DNA of 64,000 bases from Paracoccaceae bacterium. Lineage in GTDB: Bacteria > Pseudomonadota > Alphaproteobacteria > Rhodobacterales > Rhodobacteraceae. Within the stretch, counting starts at the first letter, position 1; every line of letters begins with the position of its first letter. A program made the translations under genes and the position numbers. The stretch is from positions 868,001 to 932,000 of the forward strand of contig JAGQRW010000007.1 of NCBI GenBank assembly GCA_020425085.1. Direction: 5' to 3'. Below are positions 9,185-18,566 of the stretch, piece after piece. The notes under the pieces were generated by a model. The model saw nothing but the letters and a program-made list of their open reading frames with translations, was not told where the DNA came from and did no database searches.

Positions 9185-10627
9185 TCACGCCAGAATTCTT
9201 GTTTGTTTCGGTGCCTGCTCAGTTTCCGCAAACGCTTTGCGCAACAGGTTGGCCGCAGCGGTTTCACGATAAGCAGCCGAGGCGCGCATGTCGGAAATCG
9301 GTTGATAATCGGTCTTGAGCGCGATCACGGCTGCATCAATCGCCGCCTGATTCCAGTCCTTGCCAATCAGCGCGTCTTCTGTCGCCGTTGCGCGTTTCGG
9401 TATTGCCGCCATGCCGCCAAAGGCGATGCGCGCAGCCTTCAGCTTGCCCCCCATGATGGTCAGGTTGAATGCACCGCAAAGGGCGGAAATATCCTGATCA
9501 AACCGTTTGGAGATCTTGTAGGCCAGAAACCGCTGTTCGGCACCGGGTTTCGGAATGATCACCCGTTCGACGAATTCGCCCTTGCGCCGGTCCTGTTTGC
9601 CATAAGCAAGGAAATAATCCTCAAGCGGGATGCGGCGGCTGCCCTCGGCCCCGTTCAACACCAGTTCCGCCCCCATGGCGATCAGCATCGGCGGGGTGTC
9701 ACCAATGGGTGAGCCGTTGGCGATGTTGCCGCCGATGGTGCCAAGATTACGTACCTGAACCGAACCGATCCGCCTGAGCACCTGCTCGAAATCAGGGTAG
9801 GCCTGCGACAGCGCGGCAGGCAGTTCGCTATAGGTAACTGCGGCGCCAATGCTGAATTCATCATCGGTTTCAATGGTTTTGCCAAGTTCCTTGACCTTGC
9901 CGGTATAGATGATCACCGGCAGTTTCCGGTGCATCTTGGTAACCCACAGCCCGACATCGGTGCCACCTGCCAGCAGCGTTGCCTCAGGATAGGCCTTGAT
10001 CGCAGCCACCAGTTCACGGGTCGAGGTCGGGGCGACAAAAACCCCTTTGTCTGAATCCAGCAGCAACTGGGTTTGCGGCCTGATTTCCTGCAACTGCGCC
10101 AGTGTTTCGGCCTCATGCATCGCATAATCGCGCTGGCCAAGGGCCGTTTGCATCGCCGAAACGATCGGCCCATAGCCGGTGCAGCGGCAAAGGTTGCCCG
10201 CCAGCGCATCCTTGATCGCCGCCTTGTCGGCCCCCGGATTTTCATACCAGAGGGCAAACATCGACATGATGAAACCCGGCGTGCAGAACCCGCATTGCGA
10301 GCCGTGCTGGCGGATCATTTCAGTCTGAACCGGGTGCAACTGCCCGTCCGGGCGGGCCAGATCCTCGACCGTCAGCAACTGGCAGCCGTCCAGCGTTGGC
10401 AGAAACTGGATACAGGCATTGACCGCCTTGTAACGCAGGCGCTGGCCGTCAAGATATCCGACAACCACCGAACAGGCACCGCAATCGCCCTCGGCGCAGC
10501 CTTCCTTGGTGCCGGTCAGGTTTCGGATTTGACGCAGGTATTCCAGCACCGTCATGGTAGGCGCGATATTGTCAATCTGGTGAATCCTGCCGCCATGGAC
10601 AAGGCGGATGGTCGAACGTGCGGCCAT
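9185..10627 (-). CDS. xdhA: xanthine dehydrogenase, FeS/FAD small subunit
   Basis: A 480-residue protein combining a plant-type [2Fe-2S] domain ([15 protein letters not shown]), a second [2Fe-2S] domain (CGFCTPGF and CRCTGYGPI), an FAD-binding domain ([27 protein letters not shown]) and the CO-dehydrogenase flavoprotein C-terminal domain. It passes electrons from the molybdenum site of XdhB to FAD and then NAD. The ATG at 10627 follows AAAGGAAC; the frame remains open 11 codons further upstream. First gene of the leftward xdhA-xdhB-amidohydrolase unit, divergent from hutI. Confidence 0.93.
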   Translation of the reverse strand: MAARSTIRLVHGGRIHQIDNIAPTMTVLEYLRQIRNLTGTKEGCAEGDCGACSVVVGYLDGQRLRYKAVNACIQFLPTLDGCQLLTVEDLARPDGQLHPVQTEMIRQHGSQCGFCTPGFIMSMFALWYENPGADKAAIKDALAGNLCRCTGYGPIVSAMQTALGQRDYAMHEAETLAQLQEIRPQTQLLLDSDKGVFVAPTSTRELVAAIKAYPEATLLAGGTDVGLWVTKMHRKLPVIIYTGKVKELGKTIETDDEFSIGAAVTYSELPAALSQAYPDFEQVLRRIGSVQVRNLGTIGGNIANGSPIGDTPPMLIAMGAELVLNGAEGSRRIPLEDYFLAYGKQDRRKGEFVERVIIPKPGAEQRFLAYKISKRFDQDISALCGAFNLTIMGGKLKAARIAFGGMAAIPKRATATEDALIGKDWNQAAIDAAVIALKTDYQPISDMRASAAYRETAAANLLRKAFAETEQAPKQTRILA

Positions 10628-10735
10628 TGGGGTTCCTTTCGCCGGAATGCGGGGGGTCACTACCAGTAAATATTGTGGGCTAAATCAGCACCGATTGTCT
10701 ACAACATTTTCGCAGAATTTGGCCCGGTGATCGGC

Positions 10736-10763
10736 TTGACATTATTATGTATATACATATTAA
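10736..10763 (+). promoter_or_regulatory. sigma-70-like promoter of hutI
   Basis: TTGACA (10736-10741) and TATTAA (10758-10763) are separated by 16 bp. Transcription would start near 10770, downstream of the ATG at 10766 and upstream of the ATG at 10796, which supports the shorter HutI start. Confidence 0.55.
10746..10759. promoter_or_regulatory. HutC-type operator palindrome
   Basis: TATGTATATACATA is a perfect 14-bp palindrome containing the core TGTATATACA, which matches the operator recognised by the GntR-family histidine-utilisation repressor HutC in other proteobacteria. It lies between the -35 and -10 of the hutI promoter, where bound repressor would block RNA polymerase. Induction by urocanate is the expected response. 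No hutC gene is in the window. Confidence 0.6.
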
Positions 10764-10795
10764 TCATGCACAGCAAATACGGCAGGGGTCTGGCC

Positions 10796-11998
10796 ATGTC
10801 ATCAAGCCACCTTATCAGCGGAATTTCCATCGCCACCATGGTCGGGGGACAGGCGGATTATGGTCTGATCCGGGATGCGGCGATAGCCGTTGGCGATGGT
10901 TGCATCCGCTGGGTCGGGCCGCTGGCCGATCTGCCTGCCGAACACGCCAAAGGCGAACCGATTGTCTTTGACGGGCAGCTGGTGACGCCGGCGCCGATCG
11001 ACTGTCACACCCATCTGGTGCACGGCGGCAACCGCGCGCTGGAGTTCGAGATGCGCCTGAACGGTGCCAGCTATGAACAGGTGGCAAGGGCAGGGGGCGG
11101 CATCGTTTCCACCGTCACCGCCACCCGTGCCGCAAGTGCCGAAGAACTGCTGGCCTCGGCCCTTGTTCGCGTCGATGCGCTGATCGCCGAAGGGGTGGCA
11201 ACGGTGGAAATCAAGTCGGGCTATGGGCTGGATGTTGAAACCGAATTGAAAATGCTGCGGGTGGCGCGACAAATCGCCAAACTGCGACCGGTCGAGGTGA
11301 AGACCAGTTTTCTCGGCGCCCATGCGGTGCCTGCAGGGGCGGATGCCGATCGCTATATTGACGATATCTGCCTGCCCGCCCTTGAACAGGCCCATGCCGA
11401 GGGGCTGGTCGATGCAGTGGACGGGTTTTGCGAAAACATCGCCTTCAGCCCGGATCAGATCGAACGCGTGTTCAAGCTGGCGAATTCGCTTGGCCTCGGC
11501 GTCAAGTTGCATGCCGAACAGCTAAGCCATCTTGGCGGCACCCGACTGGCGGCGCGATATGGTGCGATGTCGGTGGATCATGTGGAATATGCCAACGGTG
11601 AGGATGCGGCGGCGCTGGCCAAATCCGGCAGTGTCGCGGTTCTGTTGCCGGGTGCCTTTTATACGCTCAGGGAAACCCAGGTGCCGCCAGTTGCGATGTT
11701 TCGCAAACATGGCGTGCCGATGGCGGTGGCGACCGACTGGAACCCCGGATCCTCGCCCATGGGATCGGTGCTGCTGGCGATGAACATGGCCGCGACGCTG
11801 TTTCGCCTGACCCCGGAGGAAACGCTGGCGGGAACCACCCGCATCGCCGCCCGTGCCCTTGGCCTGTCGGATCGCGGCACCATCCAGCCGGGCCAGCGGG
11901 CCGATCTGGCCGTCTGGGATATCGACCACCCGGCAGAGCTTGCCTATCGGATTGGCGTCAACCCCTTGCACCGCCGTATTTTCGCCGGCCGGATCTGA
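10796..11998 (+). CDS. hutI: imidazolonepropionase
   Basis: A 400-residue amidohydrolase catalysing the third step of histidine breakdown, 4-imidazolone-5-propanoate to N-formimino-L-glutamate. Family motifs include [60 protein letters not shown] and [10 protein letters not shown], which hold the metal ligands and substrate pocket. The start at 10796 is preferred over ATG 10766 and the open frame from 10673 because those lie within or upstream of the promoter. It is followed 21 bp later by hutU, and the two form a short hut unit. Confidence 0.95.
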   Translation: MSSSHLISGISIATMVGGQADYGLIRDAAIAVGDGCIRWVGPLADLPAEHAKGEPIVFDGQLVTPAPIDCHTHLVHGGNRALEFEMRLNGASYEQVARAGGGIVSTVTATRAASAEELLASALVRVDALIAEGVATVEIKSGYGLDVETELKMLRVARQIAKLRPVEVKTSFLGAHAVPAGADADRYIDDICLPALEQAHAEGLVDAVDGFCENIAFSPDQIERVFKLANSLGLGVKLHAEQLSHLGGTRLAARYGAMSVDHVEYANGEDAAALAKSGSVAVLLPGAFYTLRETQVPPVAMFRKHGVPMAVATDWNPGSSPMGSVLLAMNMAATLFRLTPEETLAGTTRIAARALGLSDRGTIQPGQRADLAVWDIDHPAELAYRIGVNPLHRRIFAGRI

Positions 11999-12019
11999 AA
12001 CCCGAGACATGAGGACCAC

Positions 12020-13699
12020 ATGAGCGACCCCCGCAAGAACACCCGCGACATCTATCCCCCGACCGGGTCCGAGATCAGCTGCAAAAGCTGGCTGACCGAG
12101 GCACCGATGCGGATGCTGATGAACAACCTCCACCCGGATGTGGCGGAAAACCCGCATGAACTGGTGGTTTACGGTGGCATCGGCCGCGCTGCACGCACCT
12201 GGGCCGATTTTGACCAGATCGTTGCCTGCCTGAAAGAGTTGAACGAGGATGAAACCCTGCTGGTGCAATCCGGCCGCCCGGTGGCGGTTCTGCCGACCCA
12301 CAAGGATGCGCCACGGGTTCTGATCGCCAATTCCAACCTGGTGCCTGCCTGGGCCAACTGGGACCATTTCAACGAACTCGATAAGAAGGGTCTGATGATG
12401 TACGGCCAGATGACCGCCGGGTCATGGATCTATATCGGCACCCAGGGCATCGTGCAGGGCACCTATGAAACCTTTGTCGAGGCAGGTCGGCAGCATTATG
12501 ACGGCAACCTCAAGGGCAGATGGATCCTGACCGGCGGGCTTGGCGGCATGGGCGGCGCACAGCCCCTGGCGGCGGTGATGGCGGGGGCCTGCTGTCTGGC
12601 GGTGGAATGCAACCCCGACAGCATAGATTTCCGCCTCAGAACCCGCTATGTCGATGAAAAGGCCGAAACGCTGGATCAGGCTTTGGCGATGATTGATCGC
12701 TGGACCAAGGCGGGTGAGGCGAAATCGGTTGGCCTGCTTGGCAACGCCGCCGATATTTTCCCCGAGATTTACCGGCGTGGCATTCGGCCTGATATCGTCA
12801 CCGACCAGACCTCGGCCCATGATCCGGTCAACGGTTATCTGCCGCAGGGCTGGAGCATGGCCAAGTGGCGTGAGGGGCGGGAAAACAATCCGAAAGCGGT
12901 GGAAAAAGCCGCCCGCGCCAGCATGAAAATCCAGGTGGCGGCGATGGTCGATTTCTGGAACGACGGCGTGCCGGTGCTGGATTACGGCAACAATATCCGC
13001 CAGGTCGCCAAGGACGAGGGGCTGGAAAACGCCTTTGCCTTTCCGGGGTTTGTACCGGCCTATATCCGCCCGTTGTTTTGTCGCGGCATCGGCCCGTTCC
13101 GCTGGGTCGCCCTATCGGGTGATCCCGAGGATATCTACAAGACCGACCAGAAGGTGAAGGAGATCCTGCCGGACAACGCCCATTTGCATCACTGGCTGGA
13201 CATGGCCCGCGAGCGGATCAGTTTCCAGGGGTTGCCTGCGCGCATCTGCTGGGTCGGTCTGGGGGATCGGCACCGGCTGGGGCTGGCGTTCAACGAGATG
13301 GTCGCCTCGGGCGAATTGAAGGCGCCGATCGTGATCGGCCGCGACCACCTTGACAGCGGCTCGGTCGCCTCGCCCAACCGCGAGACCGAGGCGATGAAGG
13401 ATGGTTCCGACGCGATATCCGACTGGCCGCTTCTGAACGCGCTGGTCAACACCGCCTCGGGCGCCACATGGGTCAGCATCCACCACGGCGGCGGCGTCGG
13501 CATGGGGTATTCGCAGCATGCCGGCATGGTGGTGGTGGCTGACGGCACCGAAGACGCGGCACGGCGGCTTGGCCGGGTGTTGTGGAACGACCCCGCCACC
13601 GGGGTGATGCGCCATGCGCATGCGGGATATGACAGCGCGGTTCAGTGCGCGCGCGAACAGGGGCTGAACCTGCCGGGGCTGGCGGGCAGGAAGGGCTGA
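12020..13699 (+). CDS. hutU: urocanate hydratase
   Basis: A 559-residue urocanase, the usual length for the family. It converts urocanate to imidazolonepropionate using NAD+ as an electrophilic cofactor. Recognisable segments are [67 protein letters not shown] and [23 protein letters not shown] lies before the ATG. Histidine ammonia-lyase (hutH) and the downstream deiminase/amidohydrolase genes are not adjacent: the next gene is convergent and unrelated. Confidence 0.96.
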   Translation: MSDPRKNTRDIYPPTGSEISCKSWLTEAPMRMLMNNLHPDVAENPHELVVYGGIGRAARTWADFDQIVACLKELNEDETLLVQSGRPVAVLPTHKDAPRVLIANSNLVPAWANWDHFNELDKKGLMMYGQMTAGSWIYIGTQGIVQGTYETFVEAGRQHYDGNLKGRWILTGGLGGMGGAQPLAAVMAGACCLAVECNPDSIDFRLRTRYVDEKAETLDQALAMIDRWTKAGEAKSVGLLGNAADIFPEIYRRGIRPDIVTDQTSAHDPVNGYLPQGWSMAKWREGRENNPKAVEKAARASMKIQVAAMVDFWNDGVPVLDYGNNIRQVAKDEGLENAFAFPGFVPAYIRPLFCRGIGPFRWVALSGDPEDIYKTDQKVKEILPDNAHLHHWLDMARERISFQGLPARICWVGLGDRHRLGLAFNEMVASGELKAPIVIGRDHLDSGSVASPNRETEAMKDGSDAISDWPLLNALVNTASGATWVSIHHGGGVGMGYSQHAGMVVVADGTEDAARRLGRVLWNDPATGVMRHAHAGYDSAVQCAREQGLNLPGLAGRKG

Positions 13700-13706
13700 T
13701 CTGGCG

Positions 13707-13728
13707 GGTTGCCCTGCCTGTCGCAACC
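13707..13728. terminator. weak hairpin between hutU and a convergent gene
   Basis: GGTTGC (13707-13712) and GCAACC (13723-13728) can pair around a 10-nt loop in the 28-bp gap between the convergent genes. The stem is short and has no T-run. Confidence 0.25.
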
Positions 13729-14561
13729 TAGTCCTTTTGCATCATGTCGTCGATGGTTGCCGCCGGCAGGCTGCTGGCCATGGTCGAGAAATCGCCCCTG
13801 TCCAGCATTGCCTTGCCTGCCTCATGAATGATCTGATGGGTCTTTCTGGCCAATGCGCCACCGATCGAGATGCGGCCGACGCCAAGGCGGGCAAATTCGG
13901 TGCGGGGCAGTTTGGCATAGGGACCGGCGGCAAGGGCATTGACCGGTTTTTCGCTGCTCTGACAGATGCACCGAAGGTCTTCGGGAGTTTTCGGCATCGG
14001 CGCATAGAGGCAATCCGCCCCGGCCTGATCAAACGCCTTGAGGCGTTTCAGTGCCTCGTCGATATCGTAATTCCCGGTCAGGATGCCGTCGGCCCGCGCC
14101 ACCAGCACAAAATCGCGTTTCAGGGCGCGGGCGGCGGCAGCGGCGGCCTTGATGCGCTCCACCGCCAGATCGAAATCATACGAGGTCTTGGCCGGTGGCC
14201 TGGTGTCTTCGATCGAAATGCCGGCAAGCCCGGCTTCGGCGGCCAGACGGACGGTTTCGGCGCAGGTGTCCGGATCATCGCCAAAGCCGTTTTCGAAATC
14301 CCCCGAAACCGGCAGGCCGGTTGCTGCAACCAGCGAGGCGGCGTGGGCCAGTGCTTCGTCACGGTGGATGGTGCCGCGATCCCGGCGGCCAAGTGTGAAG
14401 GCATGGGCGACTGACGAGGTGCCAAGCGCCTCGGCCCCCATGGCGGCCATCATCCGGGCGCTGCCCTGATCCCAGACATTGACCAGGATGAAGGGATTGC
14501 CGGGCCGGTGCAGGGCGCGAAAGGCGGGGCCGGGGTCGTGTCTGGGGTTCTGGCTGCTCAT
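13728..14561 (-). CDS. isocitrate lyase/PEP mutase-family protein
   Basis: A 277-residue TIM-barrel protein of the PEP mutase/isocitrate lyase superfamily. It shows NVWDQGSARMMAAMGAEALGTSS at the N-terminus, the metal-site region PVSGDFENGFGDDP, and GLAGISIEDTRPP followed by VARADG. The canonical isocitrate lyase KKCGH motif is missing. Related single-gene proteins are annotated as oxaloacetate decarboxylases or carboxyvinyl-phosphonate mutases, but the substrate cannot be read from the sequence. The ATG at 14561 has AAAGGAAC upstream. The frame continues to 14738 only through a repeat element, so the longer start is rejected. Confidence 0.8.
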   Translation of the reverse strand: MSSQNPRHDPGPAFRALHRPGNPFILVNVWDQGSARMMAAMGAEALGTSSVAHAFTLGRRDRGTIHRDEALAHAASLVAATGLPVSGDFENGFGDDPDTCAETVRLAAEAGLAGISIEDTRPPAKTSYDFDLAVERIKAAAAAARALKRDFVLVARADGILTGNYDIDEALKRLKAFDQAGADCLYAPMPKTPEDLRCICQSSEKPVNALAAGPYAKLPRTEFARLGVGRISIGGALARKTHQIIHEAGKAMLDRGDFSTMASSLPAATIDDMMQKD

Positions 14562-14606
14562 CTGGGGTTCCTTTGTCAATGGGCGGTTGCCGGGTTCAAG
14601 GTGGCT

Positions 14607-14677
14607 GAGGGGGCTGTCTGCCCCCTCTGGCCCGATGGGCCATTCACCCCCGAGAGTGGATTTGGAACAATGAGGGG
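14607..14677. repeat. Rhodobacterales-type hairpin repeat, copy A
   Basis: GGGGGC (14609-14614) pairs with GCCCCC (14620-14625). A second hairpin, TGGCCC-GAT-GGGCCA (14628-14642), follows, then TTCACCCCCGAGAGTGGATT and TTGGAACAATGAGGGGG. The order of C-rich block, variable hairpin, CACCCCCGRAG and an AT-rich tail is shared, inverted, with the element at 43442-43522. Such repeats are common between genes in Rhodobacterales. Confidence 0.6.
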
Positions 14678-14768
14678 GCGGGTTTTCAGTTTGCCAGAGC
14701 GGCGGCAAGACTGGCAAGTGGTTTAGGTTTGAATTCAAGGCGATCGCTGGCGGCGGTCAGGTTGCGGT

Positions 14769-15125
14769 TCAGGTGGAGTCAAGCGGCGGCAGGCTGGATT
14801 GCACGCGTTTGGGCAGGCTCTGGCGTACCGTCTGGTAGGAGGTGGTGATGCGTTCGCGCAATTCCGCGGCATCCAGCGCGCCGATAGCGAAATGCACCCA
14901 ACCGCCACGGGTCAGGTATTTCGGCCGCTCGCCACGGCCAAGTTCGATCAGAAGATCGGCGGTTTCCGGGTGGTCACATTTCAGCGTGATGCCATCACTG
15001 ATTACGCCCATGAACACGAACGCCTTGTCAGCGATTTTCCACACATCATGGCCGCCGCCCCAGGGGTCGGAAACCTGCGAGCCGGGCAGGGTGGCGCAAA
15101 AGGCGTTGATCTCGTCTCGGGTCAT
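14769..15125 (-). CDS. MmcQ/YjbR-family protein
   Basis: A 118-residue protein of the MmcQ/YjbR (CyaY-like fold, double-wing DNA-binding-like) family. It shows the typical order CATLPGSQVSDPWGGGHDVWKI, DKAFVFMGV, TLKCDHPETADLLIE, and YLTRGGWVHFAI near residue 70. The family is small and widespread; its cellular role is not settled. It stands alone between the repeat region and the oppositely oriented cysS. Confidence 0.85.
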   Translation of the reverse strand: MTRDEINAFCATLPGSQVSDPWGGGHDVWKIADKAFVFMGVISDGITLKCDHPETADLLIELGRGERPKYLTRGGWVHFAIGALDAAELRERITTSYQTVRQSLPKRVQSSLPPLDST

Positions 15126-15328
15126 GAGGGCAGATTAGGGCAGGGCGCTGGATTTGAAAAGCCTTGGCAAACGCCGATGGTGCGCGTATGGAAGGTGTCA
15201 TGAGAACCTTTGGCAATATTTGTTGCATCTGCATTACCGGCTGACATCGTCAGGCGGGCCGTTCTCTTGTTTTCAAAAGCAAAGCTAAGTGCTAGGTCCG
15301 CTGCGATAGCCCCGTTGGCGAGTGAACC

Positions 15329-16753
15329 ATGACCGAGATCAGGCTTTACAACACGAAAACCCGCAAGAAACAGGTTTTCAAGCCGCTGGATGCGCAGAAC
15401 GTGCGGATGTATGTCTGTGGGCCGACGGTCTATGATCGTGCGCATATCGGCAATGCCCGCCCGGTGATCGTGTTCGATGTGCTGTTCCGGCTGTTGAGGC
15501 ATGTTTATGGCGAGAAACATGTGACCTATGCGCGCAATTTCACCGATGTTGACGACAAGATCAACGCACGGGCGGCGGAAAGCGGGCGTTCGATCCGCGA
15601 GATCACCGACGAGACCATCGGCTGGTATCTGGAGGACATGGCGGCGCTTGGCAATCTGGAGCCGGACAAGGCACCGAGGGCGACGGAATATATTGATCAG
15701 ATGGTGACGATGATTGCTGAGCTGATCGCCAGCGGCCACGCCTATGCGGCCGAGGGGCATGTGCTGTTTGATGTGACGTCTTATGAGAAATACGGCTCGC
15801 TTTCTGGCCGTTCAATCGACGACATGATCGCCGGTGCGCGGGTAGAGGTGGCACCTTACAAGCGCAACCCGATGGATTTCGTGTTGTGGAAACCGTCAGC
15901 GGATGACCTGCCGGGCTGGGACAGCCCCTGGGGCCGGGGGCGGCCGGGCTGGCATATCGAATGCTCGGCCATGACAAGGGCGCTGTTTGGCGAGCGGTTT
16001 GATATTCACGGCGGCGGGCTGGACCTGGCCTTTCCGCATCATGAGAACGAAAAGGCGCAAAGCTGCTGCGAGGCGGGCGAGGACAGTTTCGCGCAGGTCT
16101 GGATGCATAACGAGATGTTGCAGGTCGAGGGCAGGAAGATGTCCAAGAGCCTTGGCAATTTCTTTTCGGTCAGGGAGTTGCTGGATCAGGGCTATCCGGG
16201 TGAGGTGATCCGGTTCGTGTTTTTGAGCACGCACTATCGCAAGCCGATGGATTGGACGGAGAAGAAGGCAGACGCCGCAGAAGCGAAGCTCAGAAAATGG
16301 CATAGCATCATCAATGCGACAGTTGAACTGAACAATGTGTCGGCGGAACGTGTTTCCCGGACTGTTCTCGATGCGCTTGGCGACGATTTGAACACTCATT
16401 TGGCCATCGCGCGTATCGAAAAAGAATTTAATGACGAAACGGATCGCCACGATGCAGCGCATCAACTTGCAAATAACCTGAGCTTTCTTGGTTTGCTAAG
16501 TTTGGACATGTTGTCCGCCACTCATGCGGTATGGATTGATAAGAGCAGTCAATTAACCGAACCACAGCAGGTAGCGATGGGTGCGCTGCTAGATCGCAGG
16601 AATAAAGCCAAGCAAATGAGGAACTGGGTTGAGGCTGATAGAATAAGGGATGATTTGCTCGCTGCCGGCATTCGTCTCATCGACAAATCTGAGGGGACTG
16701 ATTGGGAGTTGACGCAAGACTTCGACCCCACCAAACTTGAGGCCTTGAAATGA
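15329..16753 (+). CDS. cysS: cysteinyl-tRNA synthetase
   Basis: A 474-residue class I synthetase that charges tRNA-Cys. Visible are the zinc/active-site CGPTVYD, the HIGH-type motif [16 protein letters not shown] and [11 protein letters not shown] for the zinc site, and KMSKSLGNF near residue 269. Length and start are normal. From about 16300 to the end (C-terminal DALR/anticodon-binding part) the DNA is clearly AT-richer and uses codons rare elsewhere in the window (TTA, CTA, ATA, AGA). This may reflect recombination or relaxed codon selection. The reading frame is intact. Confidence 0.97.
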   Translation: MTEIRLYNTKTRKKQVFKPLDAQNVRMYVCGPTVYDRAHIGNARPVIVFDVLFRLLRHVYGEKHVTYARNFTDVDDKINARAAESGRSIREITDETIGWYLEDMAALGNLEPDKAPRATEYIDQMVTMIAELIASGHAYAAEGHVLFDVTSYEKYGSLSGRSIDDMIAGARVEVAPYKRNPMDFVLWKPSADDLPGWDSPWGRGRPGWHIECSAMTRALFGERFDIHGGGLDLAFPHHENEKAQSCCEAGEDSFAQVWMHNEMLQVEGRKMSKSLGNFFSVRELLDQGYPGEVIRFVFLSTHYRKPMDWTEKKADAAEAKLRKWHSIINATVELNNVSAERVSRTVLDALGDDLNTHLAIARIEKEFNDETDRHDAAHQLANNLSFLGLLSLDMLSATHAVWIDKSSQLTEPQQVAMGALLDRRNKAKQMRNWVEADRIRDDLLAAGIRLIDKSEGTDWELTQDFDPTKLEALK

Positions 16754-16789
16754 CGCCCGGTTGCACCGTTTCGACCCGCATTGAGGGCG

Positions 16790-16870
16790 GCGCCCGGCAC
16801 GAGGGGGGGTGCGAAGCGCCCGCCCTGGGGGGCGGGTCGGGCGCTGCCCGGCCTGAAGGCCGGGCGGATC
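16790..16870. repeat. GC-rich multi-hairpin intergenic element
   Basis: Between cysS and cimA there is a dense run of inverted repeats. AGCGCCCG (16815-16822) pairs with CGGGCGCT (16838-16845), CCCGCCC with GGGCGGG (16819-16836) is an alternative stem, and GCCCGGCCT-GA-AGGCCGGGC (16846-16865) is a perfect hairpin. The short frame running through it looks like composition-driven noise. It could be a REP-like element or could attenuate read-through from cysS. Confidence 0.45.
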
Positions 16871-16943
16871 GCTGCATCGGGCATCGCGCGGCGCCTCGGG
16901 CCGCTAGCGCGCCGGTGGGACTGCGTGGAAAGGGCTGTGAAAC

Positions 16944-18566
16944 ATGACCCGTGAACGCCTCTATCTCTACGACACCACGCTGCGTGACGGTCAGCAGACG
17001 CAGGGTGTGGATTTCAGCGTCGAGGACAAGATGCGCATCGCCCATGCGCTCGACCGGCTTGGCATCGACCATATCGAAGGCGGCTGGCCGGGGGCCAATC
17101 CGACCGACAGCGATTTCTTTGATGCTGCGCCCAAGCTGGAAAACGCCACCTTCACCGCCTTTGGCATGACCAAACGTGTTGGGCGCTCGGCGGCCAATGA
17201 CGACGTTCTGGCGGCGGTTCTGAACGCGGGAACGTCGGCGGTCTGCCTGGTGGGCAAGACCCATGATTTCCACGTCAGGACCGCGCTGGCGATCAGTCTG
17301 GCGGAAAACCTGGAAAATATCGGCCAGTCGGTGGCGCATCTGGTGGCCAACGGGCGCGAGGCGCTGTTCGACGCCGAACATTTCTTTGACGGCTACAAGG
17401 CCAATCCGGATTACGCGCTAGAATGCCTGCACGCGGCCTATGACAATGGCGCGCGGTGGGTGGTCCTCTGCGATACCAATGGCGGCAGCATGCCGGACGA
17501 GGTTGCCACCATCACCAAGGCGGTGATCGTCAGCGGTATTCCCGGCGACCATCTGGGCATCCACACCCATGACGATACCGGGCAGGCGGTGGCCAACGCA
17601 TTGGCTGCCGTCAAGGCCGGGGCGCGCCAGATTCAGGGCACGCTGAACGGGCTTGGCGAACGCTGTGGCAATGCCAACCTGATCAGCCTGATCCCGACCC
17701 TGATGCTGAAGCCGCCATTCGCCGATGAATTTGAAATCAAGGTCACCCCCGAGGGGCTGAAAACGCTGACCCGCATTTCGCGCATGCTGGACGATATCCT
17801 GAACCGGGTGCCGCAGAAATCGCTACCCTATGTCGGGGCCTCGGCCTTCGCGCACAAGGCGGGGCTGCATGCCTCGGCCATTGCCAAGGATCCGGCGACC
17901 TATGAACATGTGGAACCCTCGATTGTCGGCAATGCCCGCATCATTCCGATGTCAAATCAGGCCGGGCAGTCGAACCTGCGTTCGCGTCTGAATGAGGCGG
18001 GGATCGAGGTTGACGACAAGGATCCGCGTCTGGCCGATATCCTCAACGACATCAAGGAACGCGAGGATCGCGGGTTTGCCTATGACACGGCCCAAGCATC
18101 GTTTGAACTGCTGGCGCGTCAGGCACTGGGCCTGTTGCCGGAATTTTTCGAGGTCAAGCGTTACCGGGTGACGGTCGAGCGGCGCAAGAACAAGTATGAC
18201 GATATGGTCACCCTGTCCGAGGCGGTGGTGGTGGTGAAAATCGGCGGCAGAAAGGTGTTGTCGGTCAGCGAAAGTCTGGACGAAACCGGTCATGACAGCG
18301 GCCCGGTCAACGCGCTGGCCAAGGCGCTGGCCAAGGATCTCGGCCCGTATCAGGATTGTATCGACGACATGCGGCTGGTGGATTTTCGCGTGCGCATCAC
18401 CAATGGCGGCACCGAGGCGGTTACACGCGTCATCATCGACAGCGAAGACGGGCAGGGGCGGCGTTGGTCCACCGTTGGGGTTTCGGCCAATGTGGTCGAT
18501 GCCTCGTTTCAGGCGTTGCTGGATGCGATCATATGGAAACTGATCCGTGACAAGGCGAGTGTATGA
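16944..18566 (+). CDS. cimA: citramalate synthase
   Basis: A 540-residue protein of the HMGL/isopropylmalate synthase family. It contains LYDTTLRDGQQTQGVDF at the N-terminus, IEGGWPGANPTD, the metal-binding HTHDDTGQAVANALAA and GTLNGLGERCGNANL, and a C-terminal LeuA dimer regulatory domain (about residues 400-535). The DGQQTQGV and GGWPG variants fit citramalate synthase, which condenses pyruvate and acetyl-CoA to (R)-citramalate for threonine-independent isoleucine synthesis. Feedback inhibition through the C-terminal domain is expected. It overlaps the next gene by 4 bp. Confidence 0.93.
   Translation: MTRERLYLYDTTLRDGQQTQGVDFSVEDKMRIAHALDRLGIDHIEGGWPGANPTDSDFFDAAPKLENATFTAFGMTKRVGRSAANDDVLAAVLNAGTSAVCLVGKTHDFHVRTALAISLAENLENIGQSVAHLVANGREALFDAEHFFDGYKANPDYALECLHAAYDNGARWVVLCDTNGGSMPDEVATITKAVIVSGIPGDHLGIHTHDDTGQAVANALAAVKAGARQIQGTLNGLGERCGNANLISLIPTLMLKPPFADEFEIKVTPEGLKTLTRISRMLDDILNRVPQKSLPYVGASAFAHKAGLHASAIAKDPATYEHVEPSIVGNARIIPMSNQAGQSNLRSRLNEAGIEVDDKDPRLADILNDIKEREDRGFAYDTAQASFELLARQALGLLPEFFEVKRYRVTVERRKNKYDDMVTLSEAVVVVKIGGRKVLSVSESLDETGHDSGPVNALAKALAKDLGPYQDCIDDMRLVDFRVRITNGGTEAVTRVIIDSEDGQGRRWSTVGVSANVVDASFQALLDAIIWKLIRDKASV

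Noticed and set aside
7912-9318. 468-codon open frame on the plus strand opposite xdhB and the end of xdhA
   Set aside because: Antisense to two clear enzyme subunits, with no recognisable motif.
16750-16947. Short plus-strand frame through the GC-rich element before cimA
   Set aside because: Sequence is dominated by inverted repeats and Gly/Arg/Ala codons; no ribosome binding site.
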